DNA of 64,000 bases from Chiridota heheva (taxonomy: Eukaryota; Echinodermata; Holothuroidea; Apodida; Chiridotidae). Below, one piece after another: positions 36,701 through 51,700 of the stretch (position 1 is its first letter; every line of letters begins with the position of its first letter). The stretch covers positions 350,001 to 414,000 of the forward strand of contig JAIGNY010003193.1 in assembly GCA_020152595.1 (NCBI GenBank), given 5' to 3'. A program made the translations under genes and the position numbers. The notes under the pieces are model-generated. The model did not search any database. It had not been told where the DNA came from and saw nothing but the letters and a program-made list of their open reading frames with translations.

Positions 36701-39700
36701 ATAATTATATCTTGATGTTTTTGGTTATATATTTATGTATTTTTGGATCTTGGCAGGTTTTCCCTGAATTGAGAGACTGGTGCCTTCAGAGACGGCTCCA
36801 TCTGGTAGAGTGTGATTTGAGATGGGGTGTTCCTAAAGACACCCCGACAGCGGTCACTATTTATACCTGTTTTGAGGAGATTAGCAGGTGCCATGGAAAC
36901 ACAGATGCACAAGGTTTGTTCCTCAACATGCTAAGTCAAAGGTTAGTGTATTTGACAGATTGTAGATTTCTGTTACGTGAACTTGCTGTAAGCTTGGAGC
37001 AAGCTCTGATTGGAAACTTTCCAAACTTGTTATTTTTATTTGTTCTTGAAATTGGACCATTTATAATGACATGCAGCTCTTTTATAGCACTTTCCTACAT
37101 GCAGTGCACACTCAAAGTGCTTTACGATGTGAGCTTTTTCCTACATGCAGTGCATACTCAAAGTGCTTTACGATGGGAAACATTGAAGCTCAATTGGTAG
37201 ACAGTCAACATACGGCGTACAAGCTTATACTTTTACCCTGCTCCAAACTGTTGTCCAGAGCACCATGTGAGATGGCAGCTGATCTTAAGTCTTTGGTGAC
37301 CCAGCCGGGAAACAAACCCACAACCACTGGCTGATAAGTAGGAGCTCTACCAATTGAGCTCGATTTTTATGAGCTTGTTGAACAAAACTAAAGTTCTTTG
37401 AGACTCTAGTGAACTTGCTGTAAGCAGGTATATGCTCCCAATGAGCTACAATCTTGAACAAAACTGTTGGAACAATTTAGCGTTATGAGAACTACATATG
37501 TTATAGCATTGTATGTTTCTTTTAGATTTTATCCCCCCTTTTCAATGTTGGGTTTATTTATGTTGTAGCATCATTTTCAAAAGCATTAATATTGGTGAAC
37601 ATTGAATGGGGAGGGGAGGGGCAGGGGAGGATGGTTAAGATAGTGAGGTAGGGGAGGAGGATACTGGCGGCATCAATGAAATTATAACAATGCCCTTAAA
37701 ATTCTAAAATCATTAAAGAAAAATTGAAGAAACAATAGCAACAATTTTCCAGCATTAACGATTTCTGAATGTGGAATAATTTACAATAGAAAAGTAGGTT
37801 CATGAGGAGCATCGCATATTTTCACTAAGTGTTTCAACAAATTTTGTCCAAGATTGTATAAAAAGTTATTGCAAGCTCATAGCAGCTCGTTGAGCGCTCT
37901 CTTATGAGCTAATGTTGAGCTTAATGCACTTACCAGTTTTATGACTGACCCCTACTATTGTCAGTCACCAGAGTGACTCTGGGGTAAGTCAATTTATTTC
38001 AGACCAATTGACTTTGTACAGACAGAATTGAGTGATTTGAGGTAAGTCATTTCAGAAGAAATGTCAGTCACCTAAAGTAATTGACTGAGGGGAGCATCAA
38101 TGTACATGTTTTGGTCACCCACCTTTGTGTAATGACTCATCTTGTCATAGGGTGAATGGGCGAGTCACACAATTGACATGTGCATAAAGGTTCTCATTAT
38201 CTCCAAATGGGTTCTGGTTATCTTATTTCATTATGAGAGAAAATCACATGTAGTTTCACAATTTATTTCAGATTTTGTAAAAGATAAATATAAAGTTTGT
38301 AATTATTTTAGCAAGATGGGCAAGTTTCAGTTTGGTATATATGGCATTGTGTGTGGTTTGTTTGTACTGTATGGCTATTCACCCATTCTATCTGTCATTT
38401 TATTTGTGGTGTTCATAGACTGTATTACTTATTGACTTTGCTTACCTTTGCTTGCCTTGTTTTGCTGACATTTTCTGCATTATCAGTGCCTTTCTTCTAC
38501 CCTGCAGGTATGGCTGGATTCCAGATAAAGCAGATATTCCCGAGGAATTGGCTCAGCAATACCAGTGGGTGTACAATATCTCTATAACCCATATGGAGAT
38601 ACTTCTGGGTGGTTTGAGAAAACAGAACGACAATGCCCTCTTCCTCTTCAGGAAAGAGGGGGAGTGGCTTGAGAGGCTGTCTGATGCGGGGAGGAGACAA
38701 TTTTGTGATCAGAGTGAGCTTGGGCCAGCTCAAATGAAGGTATTTACTTAAATTTTATAATCAAGTCAGAATTACACCAGGGTGGCAATAACCAATAGGA
38801 GCATTTCATAAATAAAGGAGGGACATATGCAAAATATAGCACAGTGGCTCAGCAGCAGAGAGTCAAATTCTTATTTCAATGGTACTGAGTTTGATTCACG
38901 GCTCAAGTATTGCATTGTGCCCTTGAGAAAGACAGAACACTTTATTTCATCTGTTTCAGTGTACTCAGCTGTTCAATAAGCTCACTGGTTTTTTACTCAA
39001 AAAATGAAGAATTTGTACTTCAACAAGGGTGCTGTTCTGTAGCCGGACGGTATCCTTGAGCGAAACACATTATCCCACTTTTCTCCAGGCTAACTCAGCT
39101 GTAAAATGAGTACCAGTTCCGGCTGCGGAGTTAACCTGCGATGGACGGGTGTCCCATCAGGGGAGTCCAGTACTCTAATCTGCTTAGTACTGTGGAAACC
39201 GGGTAGAAGTGGAGTTGACCAACATGTATGGTGGACATGGTATCCTGTCTAGGGAGAGGCAATGATTCTCATCTGCTTGCACCACTGAAACCGGATATAT
39301 ATGTAAGCCCTGGCTTTATGTCATTCATGGCCCTGGAAAGGATTTAATTTTTCAATTTTTATATGCAGCTTGAAGTGTAAGTTAGGCAGGATGGAGGAAA
39401 TAGAGACAGACTGAAGGAAAAAACAGGCAGGGTCTAGGAAATTTGTTACAGTTTAGGAAAATAGGGCATGGTATAAACTTTAATAATTTTAACCACATGC
39501 ACACATGTGGGTCGTCTAAAATGCAGTTACCTTTTTTTTGAAGGAATTAAAGAAAAGGCTGAAAGAGATTTATCCGAATCAGGTATTTGAGTACAGCTGT
39601 GAATTTGATGAGGTCAACACTGATCGTATCAGGTTGACAGGACTAGATGGATTTGCTGCTGAGACTTTGAGGTTCTTCAAAGCTGCCATAGAAAGGTCAT

Positions 39701-42700
39701 ACCCTGACACCGGGAAGCTCCAGATGAAACACCAGAAATGCAAGGTGTGATTTGTCTTCTATTTTGTAACAAACTTTGTTTAGTGGTATTTAAAAGCATG
39801 AAGATGCCATTGAATTATAGTTGTAAGTTAGTGTTCAACAATAACCATTAGGAGTGCAAGATGACTTTAAATAATAAGATACAAAGCCCTTACTTTTGTC
39901 TGAATACTCCTTCAAGTCTGAATTCTTTTGAGTCAAGACTCATTTTGTGCATACACTTCATTAAATGAACAAAATATGAAATGATTTTAATGCACAAAAT
40001 AGGTTGTGATTTTGGAAGCTGAAGTGACTGGTGTAATTGACTTGCACAACAGGAAACTTTGAGGGATAGGTACATGAAGTTGATTCAGGGGTTGAAATAA
40101 GTTCTGGTTTCCACACCATTGTCACTGTTGGTCAAAAAAGTTAAAGGTTTATATAAAGAGATAAATAATAAAAGATGAAGAAAATGGCAAAGTGAGTTGC
40201 TACCGTTAAAGTTTTTTGAGTTATAAGATTGTAATTAGAAATAACTTATAGGGTCATAGTGATCACAATTGAGAAAAGAGACAATTAGTTAAATGATTAG
40301 GAATATTACTATGTCAAATTTCTAAAACAACACTCCCTATAAATTGATTGTTCTTCAATAATATCCCTACTCTCAAAGCTTCACTCCTTTTTCAACTAAA
40401 TGTTTGGACACCTAACTTCTGCATGGAATATTGTAAGTAACTTCTTCCAAGTTTGTTGTACTATTGTTCCCTTAGTGTACCCTCTGAATGCAACATATGT
40501 TCTTTCTTTCAAGATAATTTGCAATAATTTGACATTTCTGGCAGTACAGGGCTGGGAAAATTAGGTATGGATAATCAAAAATATTGCAATATAGTGATAT
40601 ATAGCGATATCTAAGTTGGATCACAAATTCAGAATAGGTCACACCACCTCACATTCTTACCTCCTTACCAACTACCCCCTCCCCCTGCCTCTCTGCAATA
40701 ACTGTCACTAGTCCCTTACAGTCAAACACATCTTCATTGACTGTCCTCTCTTCACCAATGCCTGATCTTCCCTCAATCCTTTCCAACTCCATTGCTGAGA
40801 TCTTCTGTAAATACTCCTCAAAAAAATCATCTCCTTCTTTCACTATACCTGCTACCATAACTATATCTAACTTATGTTACCTTAACCTTTTCCAGACTAT
40901 TACCTACCTATTGCACTCTACCCAACTTCTCCACTGTCTGTTCATCTGGGCCACTATTTGACCATCATTGTTGTGGTGCCGTTAAATCTCACCAAACAAA
41001 CACACTGCTCAGAAATGTCAGATTTTCAAGCATGTCAATTTCATATTTTTTTTTAAGCTCAAGATCTGAGGAATGAAAGTATTAAAAGATAGTAATTGCA
41101 AGTATTCTGTCATTCAGTCATATTGATTATGAAATCCTGATTAACCAAATGTTGTATAAATATGTACATGTAATAATGACATATCACAATATGTTGGTCA
41201 GGGTATTTTTATATCCTGGAAAATGCAGTATAGCAATATTGTGATAATTGTTACATCATGACAGCCCTATCTGGCACCATATGACCTCACTGACAACATG
41301 CTGACAAGTCATATTAGTCAATCAATCAATCAATCAATCAATCAAATTTCATATTCTTGTCACAGAGCAGAAGAACCACGATCTCCTTCTTGAGCAGAAG
41401 GGTGGTCTGGTGAGAGGAAGAGAGAAGGAGGTCAAACTTCTCCTTGCTCACTGCCAAGAACCCATGCAGATGGAGGACTTGGCAAAGCAATGGTCGGCTA
41501 TTGCGGAGGAGTTTGAAGAGGCAGAGAGCAAGGAGGCGGAAGGAAATGCACAAGATGAGGAGAAAGCTGTTCAGGATAATCTTAAGGAAGGGAAGTATCC
41601 ATTAATTGCAATAGTAGCTGAGCCTGGTGTTGGTAAATCATCATTGATGGCTAAGTGCATACAAGAGGCTTGCAAGGTTAGTAGTTTTAATTATGTTGAT
41701 TGTGGGCAGATCTGGAAAAATCTACAGTTCCGGCAATCATAATTGTGGGAAAAACGAGAATTAGTGGGAAGAAATATTATCTAATTTAATTGTTTTTAAA
41801 AATATATTTAAAAAACGATTTCTTGAGTAAGCAACAGCATATATGGTTAATATGTGCTCTAAAATCATATATGGTTAATATGTGCTCTAAGATCATATAT
41901 GGTAAGTATGTGCTCTAAAATCATATATGGTTAGTATGTGCTCTAAAATCATATATGGTTAATATGTGCTCTAAAATCATATATGGTTAATATGTGCTCT
42001 AAAATCATATATGGTTAGTATGTGCTCTAAAATCATATATGGTTAATATGTGCTCTAAAATCATATATGGTTAGTATGTGCTCTAAAATCATATATGGTT
42101 AATATGTGCTCTAAAATCATATATGGTTAGTATGTGCTCTAAAATCATATATGGTTAGTATGTGCTCTAAAATCATATATGGTTAGTATGTGCTCTAAAA
42201 TCATATATGGTTAGTATGTGCTCTAAAATCATATATGGTTAGTATGTGCTCTAAAATCATATATGGTTAGTATGTGCTCTAAAATCATATATGGTTAGTA
42301 TGTGCTCTAAAATCATATATGGTAAGTATGTGCTCTAAAATCATATATGGTTAGTATGTGCTCTAAAATCATATATGGTTAGTATGTGCTCTAAAATCAA
42401 ATGGTTAGTATGTGCTCTAAAATCATATATATGGTTAATATGTGCTCTAAAATCATATATGGTTAATATGTGCTCTAAAATCATATATGGTTATGTGCTC
42501 TAAAATCATATATGGTTAGTATGTGCTCTAAAATCATATATGGTTAGTATGTGCTCTAAAATCATATATGGTTAGTATGTGCTCTAAAATCATATATGGT
42601 TAATATGTGCTCTAAAATCATATATGGTTAGTATGTGCTCTAAAATCATATATGGTTAATATGTGCTCTAAAATCATATATGGTTAGTATGTGCTCTAAA

Positions 42701-45700
42701 ATCATATATGGTTAGTATGTGCTCTAAAATCATATATGGTTAGTATATGCTCTAAAATCATATATGGTTAGTATGTGCTCTAAAATCATATATGGTTAAT
42801 ATGTGCTCTAAAATCATATATGGTTAGTATGTGCTCTAAAATCATATATGGTTAGTATGTGCTCTAAAATCATATATGGTTAATATGTGCTCTAAAATCA
42901 TATATGGTTAATATGTGCTCTAAAATCATATATGGTAAAATCTAAAATCATATATGGTTAGTATGTGCTCTAAAATCATATATGGTTAGTATGTGCTCTA
43001 AAATCATATATGGTTAATATGTGCTCTAAAATCATATATGGTTAGTATGTGCTCTAAAATCATATATGGTTAATATGTGCTCTAAAATCATATATGGTTA
43101 GTATGTGCTCTAAAATCATATATGGTTAGTATGTGCTCTAAAATCATATATGGTTAATATGTGCTCTAAAATCATATATGGTTAATATGTGCTCTAAAAT
43201 CATATATGGTTAATATGTGCTCTAAAATCATATATGGTTAGTATGTGCTCTAAAATCATATATGGTTAGTATGTGCTCTAAAATCATATATGGTTAGTAT
43301 GTGCTCTAAAATCATATATGGTTAGTATGTGCTCTAAAATCATATATGGTTAGTATGTGTTCTAAAATCATATATGGTTAGTATGTGCTCTAAAATCATA
43401 TATAGTTAATATGTGCTCTAAAATCATATATGGTTAGTATGTGCTCTAAAATCATATATGGTTAGTATGTGCTCTAAAATCATATATGGTTAATATGTGC
43501 TCTAAAATCATATATGGTTAATATGTGCTCTAAAATCATATATGGTTAGTATGTGCTCTAAAATCATATATGGTTAGTATGTGCTCTAAAATCATATATG
43601 GTTAGTATGTGCTCTAAAATCATATATGGTTAGTATGTGCTCTAAAATCATATATGGTTAATATGTGCTCTAAAATCATATATGGTTACATGTGCTCTAA
43701 AATCATATATGGTTAGTATGTGCTTTAAAATCATATATGGTTAGTATAGCTCTAAAATTATATGGTTATATGTGCTCTAAAATCATATATGGTTAGTATG
43801 TGCTCTAAAATCATATATGGTTAGTATGTGCTCTAAAATCATATATGGTTAAGTATGTGCTCTAAAATCATATATGGTTAGTATGTGCTCTAAAATCATA
43901 TATGGTTAGTATGTGCTCTAAAATCATATATGGTTAGTATGTGCTCTAAAATCATATGGTTAATATGTGCTCTAAAATAATATGTTAATGCTCTAAAATC
44001 ATATATGGTTAATATGTGCTCTAAAATCATATATGGTAAATATGTGCTCTAAAATCATATATGGTTAGTATGTGCTCTAAAATCATACACTGCTGTAAAT
44101 TCCAGTTGAACCCATTTGAAGTTTTCAACAAGGTTGAACTAGGTTGAACTGGCTTTGAACTGGGTTTAAACTAGGTTGAACTAGGTTTAACTGGGGTTTG
44201 AACTAGGTTCAAATAGGGCAAAGTAGATAACCTAGTTCAACCCAGTTCAACCTAGTTCAACCCTCTTGTTCCAATTTCCGTATTAACCTATTTGGGAAAA
44301 ACCCAGTTCACCACAGTCCCCCCCCCCCCCTCCCTCCTACGTAGCCATAAGCTTCTCAGCTCCGTGGTGAAAGGTTTTTAACAAAATTATTGGCCCATGT
44401 AATATACACAGGACATCAACTCTTTTATGATTTCTACCCCTGTGATTGGGTTATAAACGACTCATACAGTTAACGTAGTACGTTAAACCCTCAGTAAAAT
44501 GAACTCCACGAAGGATGCTTTTCTTGGCATAGGTGACCGTTTAATAGACAGTCTTAGATCGGGGTAGCTATTAAAACAACAACACGTATAGTTCATACTA
44601 TACTTTAAGACCTTCTTAAAGCAGTCCAACGCGGCTTGCGGCTTCACATCTTGTTAGTTAACTACCGACAAACATACAGTATTAGATTTCTCCACTTCCG
44701 TAGCCATAGGCTCCGCAGTTCCAAGGTTGTAACAATTAATAATATGCTTGTTGATGGACAAAAAGTGCATACAATTGTTAGTTGATTAGACTAACTTTTG
44801 TAGGTCTTGGGAATGAGCTCTCTAATATAAAATTTTCAGATCTTTTTCATTTCAATTTCTTTAGATATTAACTATTATGACTGTTGTATAGGATGTATCC
44901 ACTATCCAAAGATGATTAAAATCTTGTTAGGAATTGTTTATATTTTATAATTTGTGATGTTTTTGTTTGAAAGTTTTGATCAAGAATAATAGTTAACATT
45001 TGATTCTATCAAATTCTAGAGCTGGCAGGGTAGATATGTGAGGAGATTGTGGTGAGTTAATTGAAAGGAGGATATACACATGAACTCACTTTCTGATTCT
45101 TCTTTCAATCAGCTTTATGCATAACATAACACCCTTTTTAAGCATTTGAACACCTCTTCTCTCACTGTACTTCTGGAGGAGAGCTATATATGGGGAGTTA
45201 CAGAGTAATGCATTGGATTTATATTTGTAGAGTATGAGTATATGAGTTAAATCAAATAAGATGTCACCTAATCTCACTCTCTGTTTCTTCTTTGAACTGA
45301 TTTCTTTCACGATTTTAAGTCAACATTGTTAAGGTCTTTACTAACTCTTGGTATCTTGATTTTGTTCAGTGTTTAGTGGTGTGGTGTTTGGTTTGGACTT
45401 TTTATGTGTTGACTAACCCTTAGCCCTGTAATTTAAAGATTAATATTGAGGCAAAGTATTTATATGCGTATTTAATTTACAAAGGAATTTGACATGAGTA
45501 GAATGACTCGACTTTAAAAGGGTCATTCGCGAGTGCAAAGTCCTTTTAAGCGTGCGTTAAATACACACATAAACACGATGCCAAAACATTAATCTTTTTT
45601 ATAAGATTTTTGTGTTAGATTGATTAAAATGCATAAAACAAAAACAACTAAAAGCAATATATTGTATCGCTTTAATAAAAAGAAAATCCCTGTTTTGAAA

Positions 45701-48700
45701 ATGGAATAAACCAAATAATCATGGTCGTGCATTAACGGGATTTAATGCATGGGTCATAACAATGCAAATACTCCATAGAAATTGTATAACTTATGGTATT
45801 TGGTTTGTTGTACATGTACTTGAATGAAGTTACTGATATTGTCTTTTGATCCTGATTGATTGCTTGACTTGTAGTAGAGATCATCAGAGCTGTCACGATT
45901 TATTGATAATTGAGATAATGTTTTTTCCATGATATCAAATGTTCCTGACCAACTCACCGTGGTATGCCATTTTCACTTGTAAGCTGCATTTTAAAGCAAC
46001 AATTTGTGAAACAGAATTTCTGAAACATTTTATATGAATGAGATTTTAAGTGAATTTTTGCAGGATATCTGATTCTTTTATGCCTAATTTCCTTAGCTAG
46101 CTCTTAACGTTTGAAATTAAATCTGCTGCTGTAAACCTTAAGAGTTCCCCAAAATTAATAATCAAAACATAGATATTGCAAAATGGGGATATATTGTGAT
46201 TTTTTTGTCCGTGATAATCGACTGAGATGCCGGGGGTCGCGGGTTCAAGACTCGGTTAGGTCTAACTGGATTTTTCCACAGCTATGCAGACAGATATGCA
46301 GAATTGGAAGCATTTTGTCTGCAGCCCCTACTCCTCATTCAACTGCTTAGAAAAGTGACAATGGTCGAATGGCGCATACCTCCTTCGGAGGCGACGTTAA
46401 GCTTTCAGTCCCAACGGCACGATTGTCACTGCCTGCCTGGTTCTCTGAACACTATTTAAGAAGAGAAGCGTGAAAACGCGGTCTTCATTCACTTCCTGTC
46501 CTGGCCCAGTCAAGTCAAAGTTTATGTGCCCCGATTTGTTGAATGGCGTGGTATAAAAGCCTATTGTATGTATGTATGTATCTCATTCACCCATATCGTG
46601 ACAGCCCTACTAAGTTTTATCTTTTGAGGTTAACACCTTGAAATTTATACTTTGAATGTGAAGTGATCTTTTTTTTTATTATAAAATGCAAGGTGAAATA
46701 TATTACATGAGGTATGACCCTGTCTAACACAATAAATGCTGCTTCTTTAGATTGTTGGACAGAAATGTTTCAATTCTCATTGCTTGTCACTGTGCTAATG
46801 ATTTGACTCTCTGAGAAATTACGAAATAATTGTACACTTTTGTAGTGGTTTGTGTCTTGATTTATCATACAGGATTCTGAAGTTGTGTGTTTATTTGTTT
46901 TTCAGACCAGCATGAATGTGTTCTACCATTTCATTGGCTGCAGTGCATCATCAACCTCACACACCAATCTGATGACTCGGTTGTGTCTGGCTTTAGCTGG
47001 TAGTGACAGTAAGTACATATGTTATGAAGATAAAAGAATGATTATAGTAGTCAGTCATGACCATCATACCTGCTTAAAGCAGCACCATACCAAAAAGTGA
47101 AGGGACTCTAGACTGAAAAGTGAAGGGACACTAGACCTAAAAGTGAAGGGACACTAGACCTAAAAGTGAAGGGACGCTAGACCTAAAAGTGAAGGGACAC
47201 TAGACCTAAAAGTGAAGGGACTCTAGACTGAAAAGTGAAGGGACACTAGACCTGAAAGGACTGACCTAAAAGTGAAGGGACACTAGACCTAAAAGTGAAA
47301 AGATGCTAGACCTAAAAGTGAAGGGACGCTAGACCAAAAAGTGAAGGGATGCTAGACCGAAAAGTGAAGGGACACTAGACTGAAAAGTGAAGGGACGCTA
47401 GACCAAAAAGTGAAGGGACACTAGACCTAAAAGTGAAGGGATGCTAGACCTAAAAGTGAAGGACGCTAGGAGTGAAGGGACTCTAGACTGAAAAGTGAAG
47501 GGACACTAGACCTAAAAGTGAAGGACGCTAGACCTAAAAGTGAAGGGATGCTAGACCAAAAAGTGAAAGGATGCTAGACCGAAAAGTGAAGGGACACTAG
47601 ACTGAAAAGTGAAGAGACACTAGACCTAAAAGTGAAGGGACGCTAGACCTAAAAGTGAAAGGATGCTAGACCTAAAAGTGAAAGGATGCTAAAGTGAAAG
47701 GATGCTAGACCTAAAAGTGAAAGGATGCTAGACCTAAAAGTGAAGGGATGCTAGACCTTAAAGTAAAGAACACTAGACCTAAAAGTGAAGGGACACTAGA
47801 TTGAAAATGAAGAGACACTAGACCTAAAAGTGAAGGGACGCTAGACCTAAAAGTGAAGGGACTCTAGACTGAAAATGAAGAGACACTAGACCTAAAAGTG
47901 AAGGGACGCTAGACCTAAAAGTGAAGGGATGCTAGACCGAAAAGTAAAGTAACACTAGACCTAAAAGTGAAAGGACACAAGACCTAAAAGTAGAGGGATG
48001 CTAGACCTAAAAGTGAAGGACACTAGACCAAAAAGTGAAAGGATGCTAGACCTAAAAGTGAAGGAACGCTATACTGAAAAGTGAAGGGACGCTAGACTTA
48101 AAAGTGAAGGGATGCTAGACTGAAAAGTGAAGTAACACTAGACCTAAAAGTGAAGGGATTCTAGACCTAAAAGTAAAGGGACGCTATACTGGAAAGTGAA
48201 GGGATACTATACCGGAAAGTGAAGGGACGCTATACCGGAAAGTGAAGGGATGCTAGACTGAAAAGTGAAGTAACACCAAAAGGACACTTGACCTAAAAGT
48301 GAGTAACACCAGACCTAAAAGTGAAGGACACCTAAAAGTGACCTAAAAGTGAAGGGATGCTAGACCTAAAAGTGAAGGGATGCTAGACTGAAAAGTGAAA
48401 GGATGCTATACCGATAAGTGAAGGGATGCTAGACCAAAAAGTGAAGTAATACTAGACTTAAAAGTGAAGGACACTTGACCTAAAAGTGATGGGACGCTAG
48501 ACCTAAAAGTGAAGGGATGCTAGACCTAAAAGTGAAGGGACGCTATACCTAAAAGTGAAGGGACGCTAGACCTAAAAGTGAAGGGATGCTAGACCAAAAA
48601 GTGAAGGACACTAGACTTAAAAGTGAAGTGACACTTGACCTAAAAGTGAAGGACACTAGACCTAAAAGTGAAGGGACGCTAGACCAAAAAGTGAAGGGAT

Positions 48701-51700
48701 GCTAGACCAAAAAGTGAAGGGATGCTAGACTGAAAAATGAATGCACAATTTCCAAGAAACTGTATAATATTCAGTAAAGCTTTCTGACCCACACTAATAT
48801 TTATACTAATAGTCATGTAAGATTCATAAACACTAACATTTCATGACTTTTGAAAAAAGTCACCAAAATGACACCCTCATTCTTGAATCTAGTTTTTGCA
48901 TCAAAGCTTTAGATCTTTGGTCCTGTGGCGGCGACATAATTTTGTCATGGAGGGGGAGGGGAAATTTTGTCTCATGGGGGAAAAAGCCTATAAATCAGAC
49001 AAACTATGTCATTTTTTAAAATCTGGTGGGGGGGGGGACAAAGTGATCTGGTGGGGGGAAATGCCCCCATTTTCCCCTGCAGTGCCGCCACTGCTTTGGT
49101 CAAATTGTGCATCTGGTGGGGGGAAATTCCCCCATTCTCCCCTGCAGTGCCGCCACTGCTTTGGTCAAATTGTGCATAAAATCTGCTGTAAAATAGTGAT
49201 GTCAGACCCTCACTTTCTTGACAATTGTTGATGTGTCTTATTGAAAATTGATTCAACTTTTTTTTTGAAATGATAGAATATATTTATTTAAAGTATCCCT
49301 AAATTGACAGGTTATCACAAAATAAGCTTTACCTGTCATATAACTGTCATGATGTCCAGAGGTAAGACAGAAAAATGCAGGAAATATTTGAAATGACAGA
49401 TACCAAAACTTCTAATGACTGTTACAGTGAGACATTGTATATAAATCTGATACAATTTCAATATTTAGAGAATGAGATTTCTCAAATCTTTCTTCACCCA
49501 TTATCTACATATCTTATTCTTTTTAATCTCCATTGGGCCAAAATAAAATATATGTTCATTTTTTATTCTATTTTCCAAAATATTTTCCGAAAATGTAATG
49601 AAAGAAAAACAAAGACAGCCAAGCAGTTCCTTTCTCTTTGATAGCATTGATTTATTTTCAAGGTTTCATTATTGGTATAATGTTAAAGAATTCTTGATTT
49701 ATTTTCCAGATCCGTTAAATTGCAGTTAAAATTCATTTTAAAATTTCCCATGGTTCTGAATAAAGGTGTCAAAAGTTTTCACACAAAAAATATTATTGCA
49801 GTGGATAATTTAATGTACTTTTTATCACACATTTAGATGGAGGAGCTTTTTTTGAGTACAAATATTTAGCACATATACTGTTGTTATAACTCAAGAAATA
49901 TATAGAAATCTTTAAAAAAATAAACTTTTTTCCTGCGAATATCCGATTTCCAGAACGGTATATTTTTTCCAGCTTAACGTTAGATTGACTGTAGGTTTTG
50001 ATTGTTTTCATTTGAAAATGGCAGTAACATTTTCACATTCAGTACATTTATGTGACTGACTTAAGGTTTTCATGCTTTCTAATGTGGAACTTTTCTCTTC
50101 AGACTCAAAGAGGACTGAAATAGAAGAAGCAGGGAAGTCTGAATTCAACCTGAAGAAGGTGTATGAAGACTTGCTTAAAGATAGAGTTGAGGCTGATGAT
50201 GCTGGCCGGACCACGTTTTTCATTGATGATTTATCTCAGGTAGGGATAGAATGCGATGAATGTGGAAGATGCCACTGACTCCTCAGACGTGTATATAGTG
50301 GACAGGTCAACAATCATTTCAACTGCAACAGAGACTCCAATCAAAAGATACTGTAGGTCTAGGCTAAGAAGATAGTCATTTATCATTTGAACTGTGACTA
50401 AAACTCACACTATGCACTTGTATATTCCTATTGAATTGCATTGATATTACGGGAACTATAGGAACCAACTGCAAAACATGGAGAGGCTTATTATGCATGG
50501 TTGTGACTATTTACCAGGATTTACCAGAACAGCCACATCCACTCATTTCTAGGCTTCCCATGGGGAAGGAAGCCTTACGGCCCATATTGTACCCTTGAAG
50601 ATCCTTATTGGTGCTGTAAGAGTTGTATTTCATTTTAAACTGCAGGAGAGATTTTGCATCCACAACATAATCAGGTAGAGCATTCCAATTATTAACAAGT
50701 CGTTGGCTGAAGAAATGTTTAGGTATGTCCAAGCGTGTGCGCTGTTTGTAAAGCTTAAACCTATGTCCTCTGGTGATAGTGCTTGCTTGAAGTTTAGAAA
50801 ATTAAAAAAGTCCACATTATCCAAACTTTGAAAAAACTTGAATACCTGTAGCATATAACCTCTTAACCTCCTCTCCTCTAAAGTTGACAGATTAAGAAAC
50901 CTGAGGCGCTCTGGGTAACTTAAAGAACATAATCTCCAAATCAGTTTTGTTGCTGTCCCTTGAACACTTTTTCCATCAATTAATATCCCTTTTCAAATAG
51001 GGATTGCAGAATTGAACACAATATTCCAAATAAGGTGGAACCAAGGATCAGTACAATTTAAGGACAATGTCTTGAGATAGATGCGAGAAGTTTCTTTTAA
51101 TCATCCTCAAGACAAATTGGCTTTTTTTACTGCTAAAGTACAATGCACTAAGCTACTTAAAGCACAATGAACAGTATCCCAAATCCGTCTCCTTGTCAAC
51201 CTCAAGCAGATGTACATCACCCATGTAGTAATGTACATTTATGCTGGCATTTTGAGATGTAAAACTTTACACTTATCCACATTAAATAGCATCTGCCAAT
51301 CCACTGACCATTGAAACAATCTGGAAAGATCACTTTGAAGCTGATTAGCTTGATCAAGAGACCATAACTGGAGCACAAAGTTTGGTATCATCTGCAAACT
51401 TCATAAGAGTTGAAATAACTCCATTGTCAGTGTCATTGATATACACCAAAATAGAATAGGTCCCAACACTGAGCCTTGTGGCACTTCACTAGGTATATCT
51501 CCCAATCTGACTGACTGTTATTTACAACAACCTCTGTCTCCTTTCATGTAACCATCCTTTAATCCAACCAAAACCTTTCCAGCACCAACAGCTTCCAGTT
51601 TTAACAACAACCTCTTGTGTGGTACTTTATCAAAAGCTTTGGCAAAGTCCAAAAAAACAATATCAACAGGAGAACCCTGATCAACGTAAGTGTCTCGAAA

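Noticed and set aside
36901-37200. Read-through of exon 3 as a longer open frame
   Set aside because: A GTTAGT donor at 36942 and the phase match with exon 4, which completes RYGWIP, show the exon ends at 36941; the rest is intron and SINE.
46205-46290. Functional tRNA gene
   Set aside because: B-box-like sequence is present but no complete cloverleaf can be formed, and the body and TGTA tail fit a SINE.
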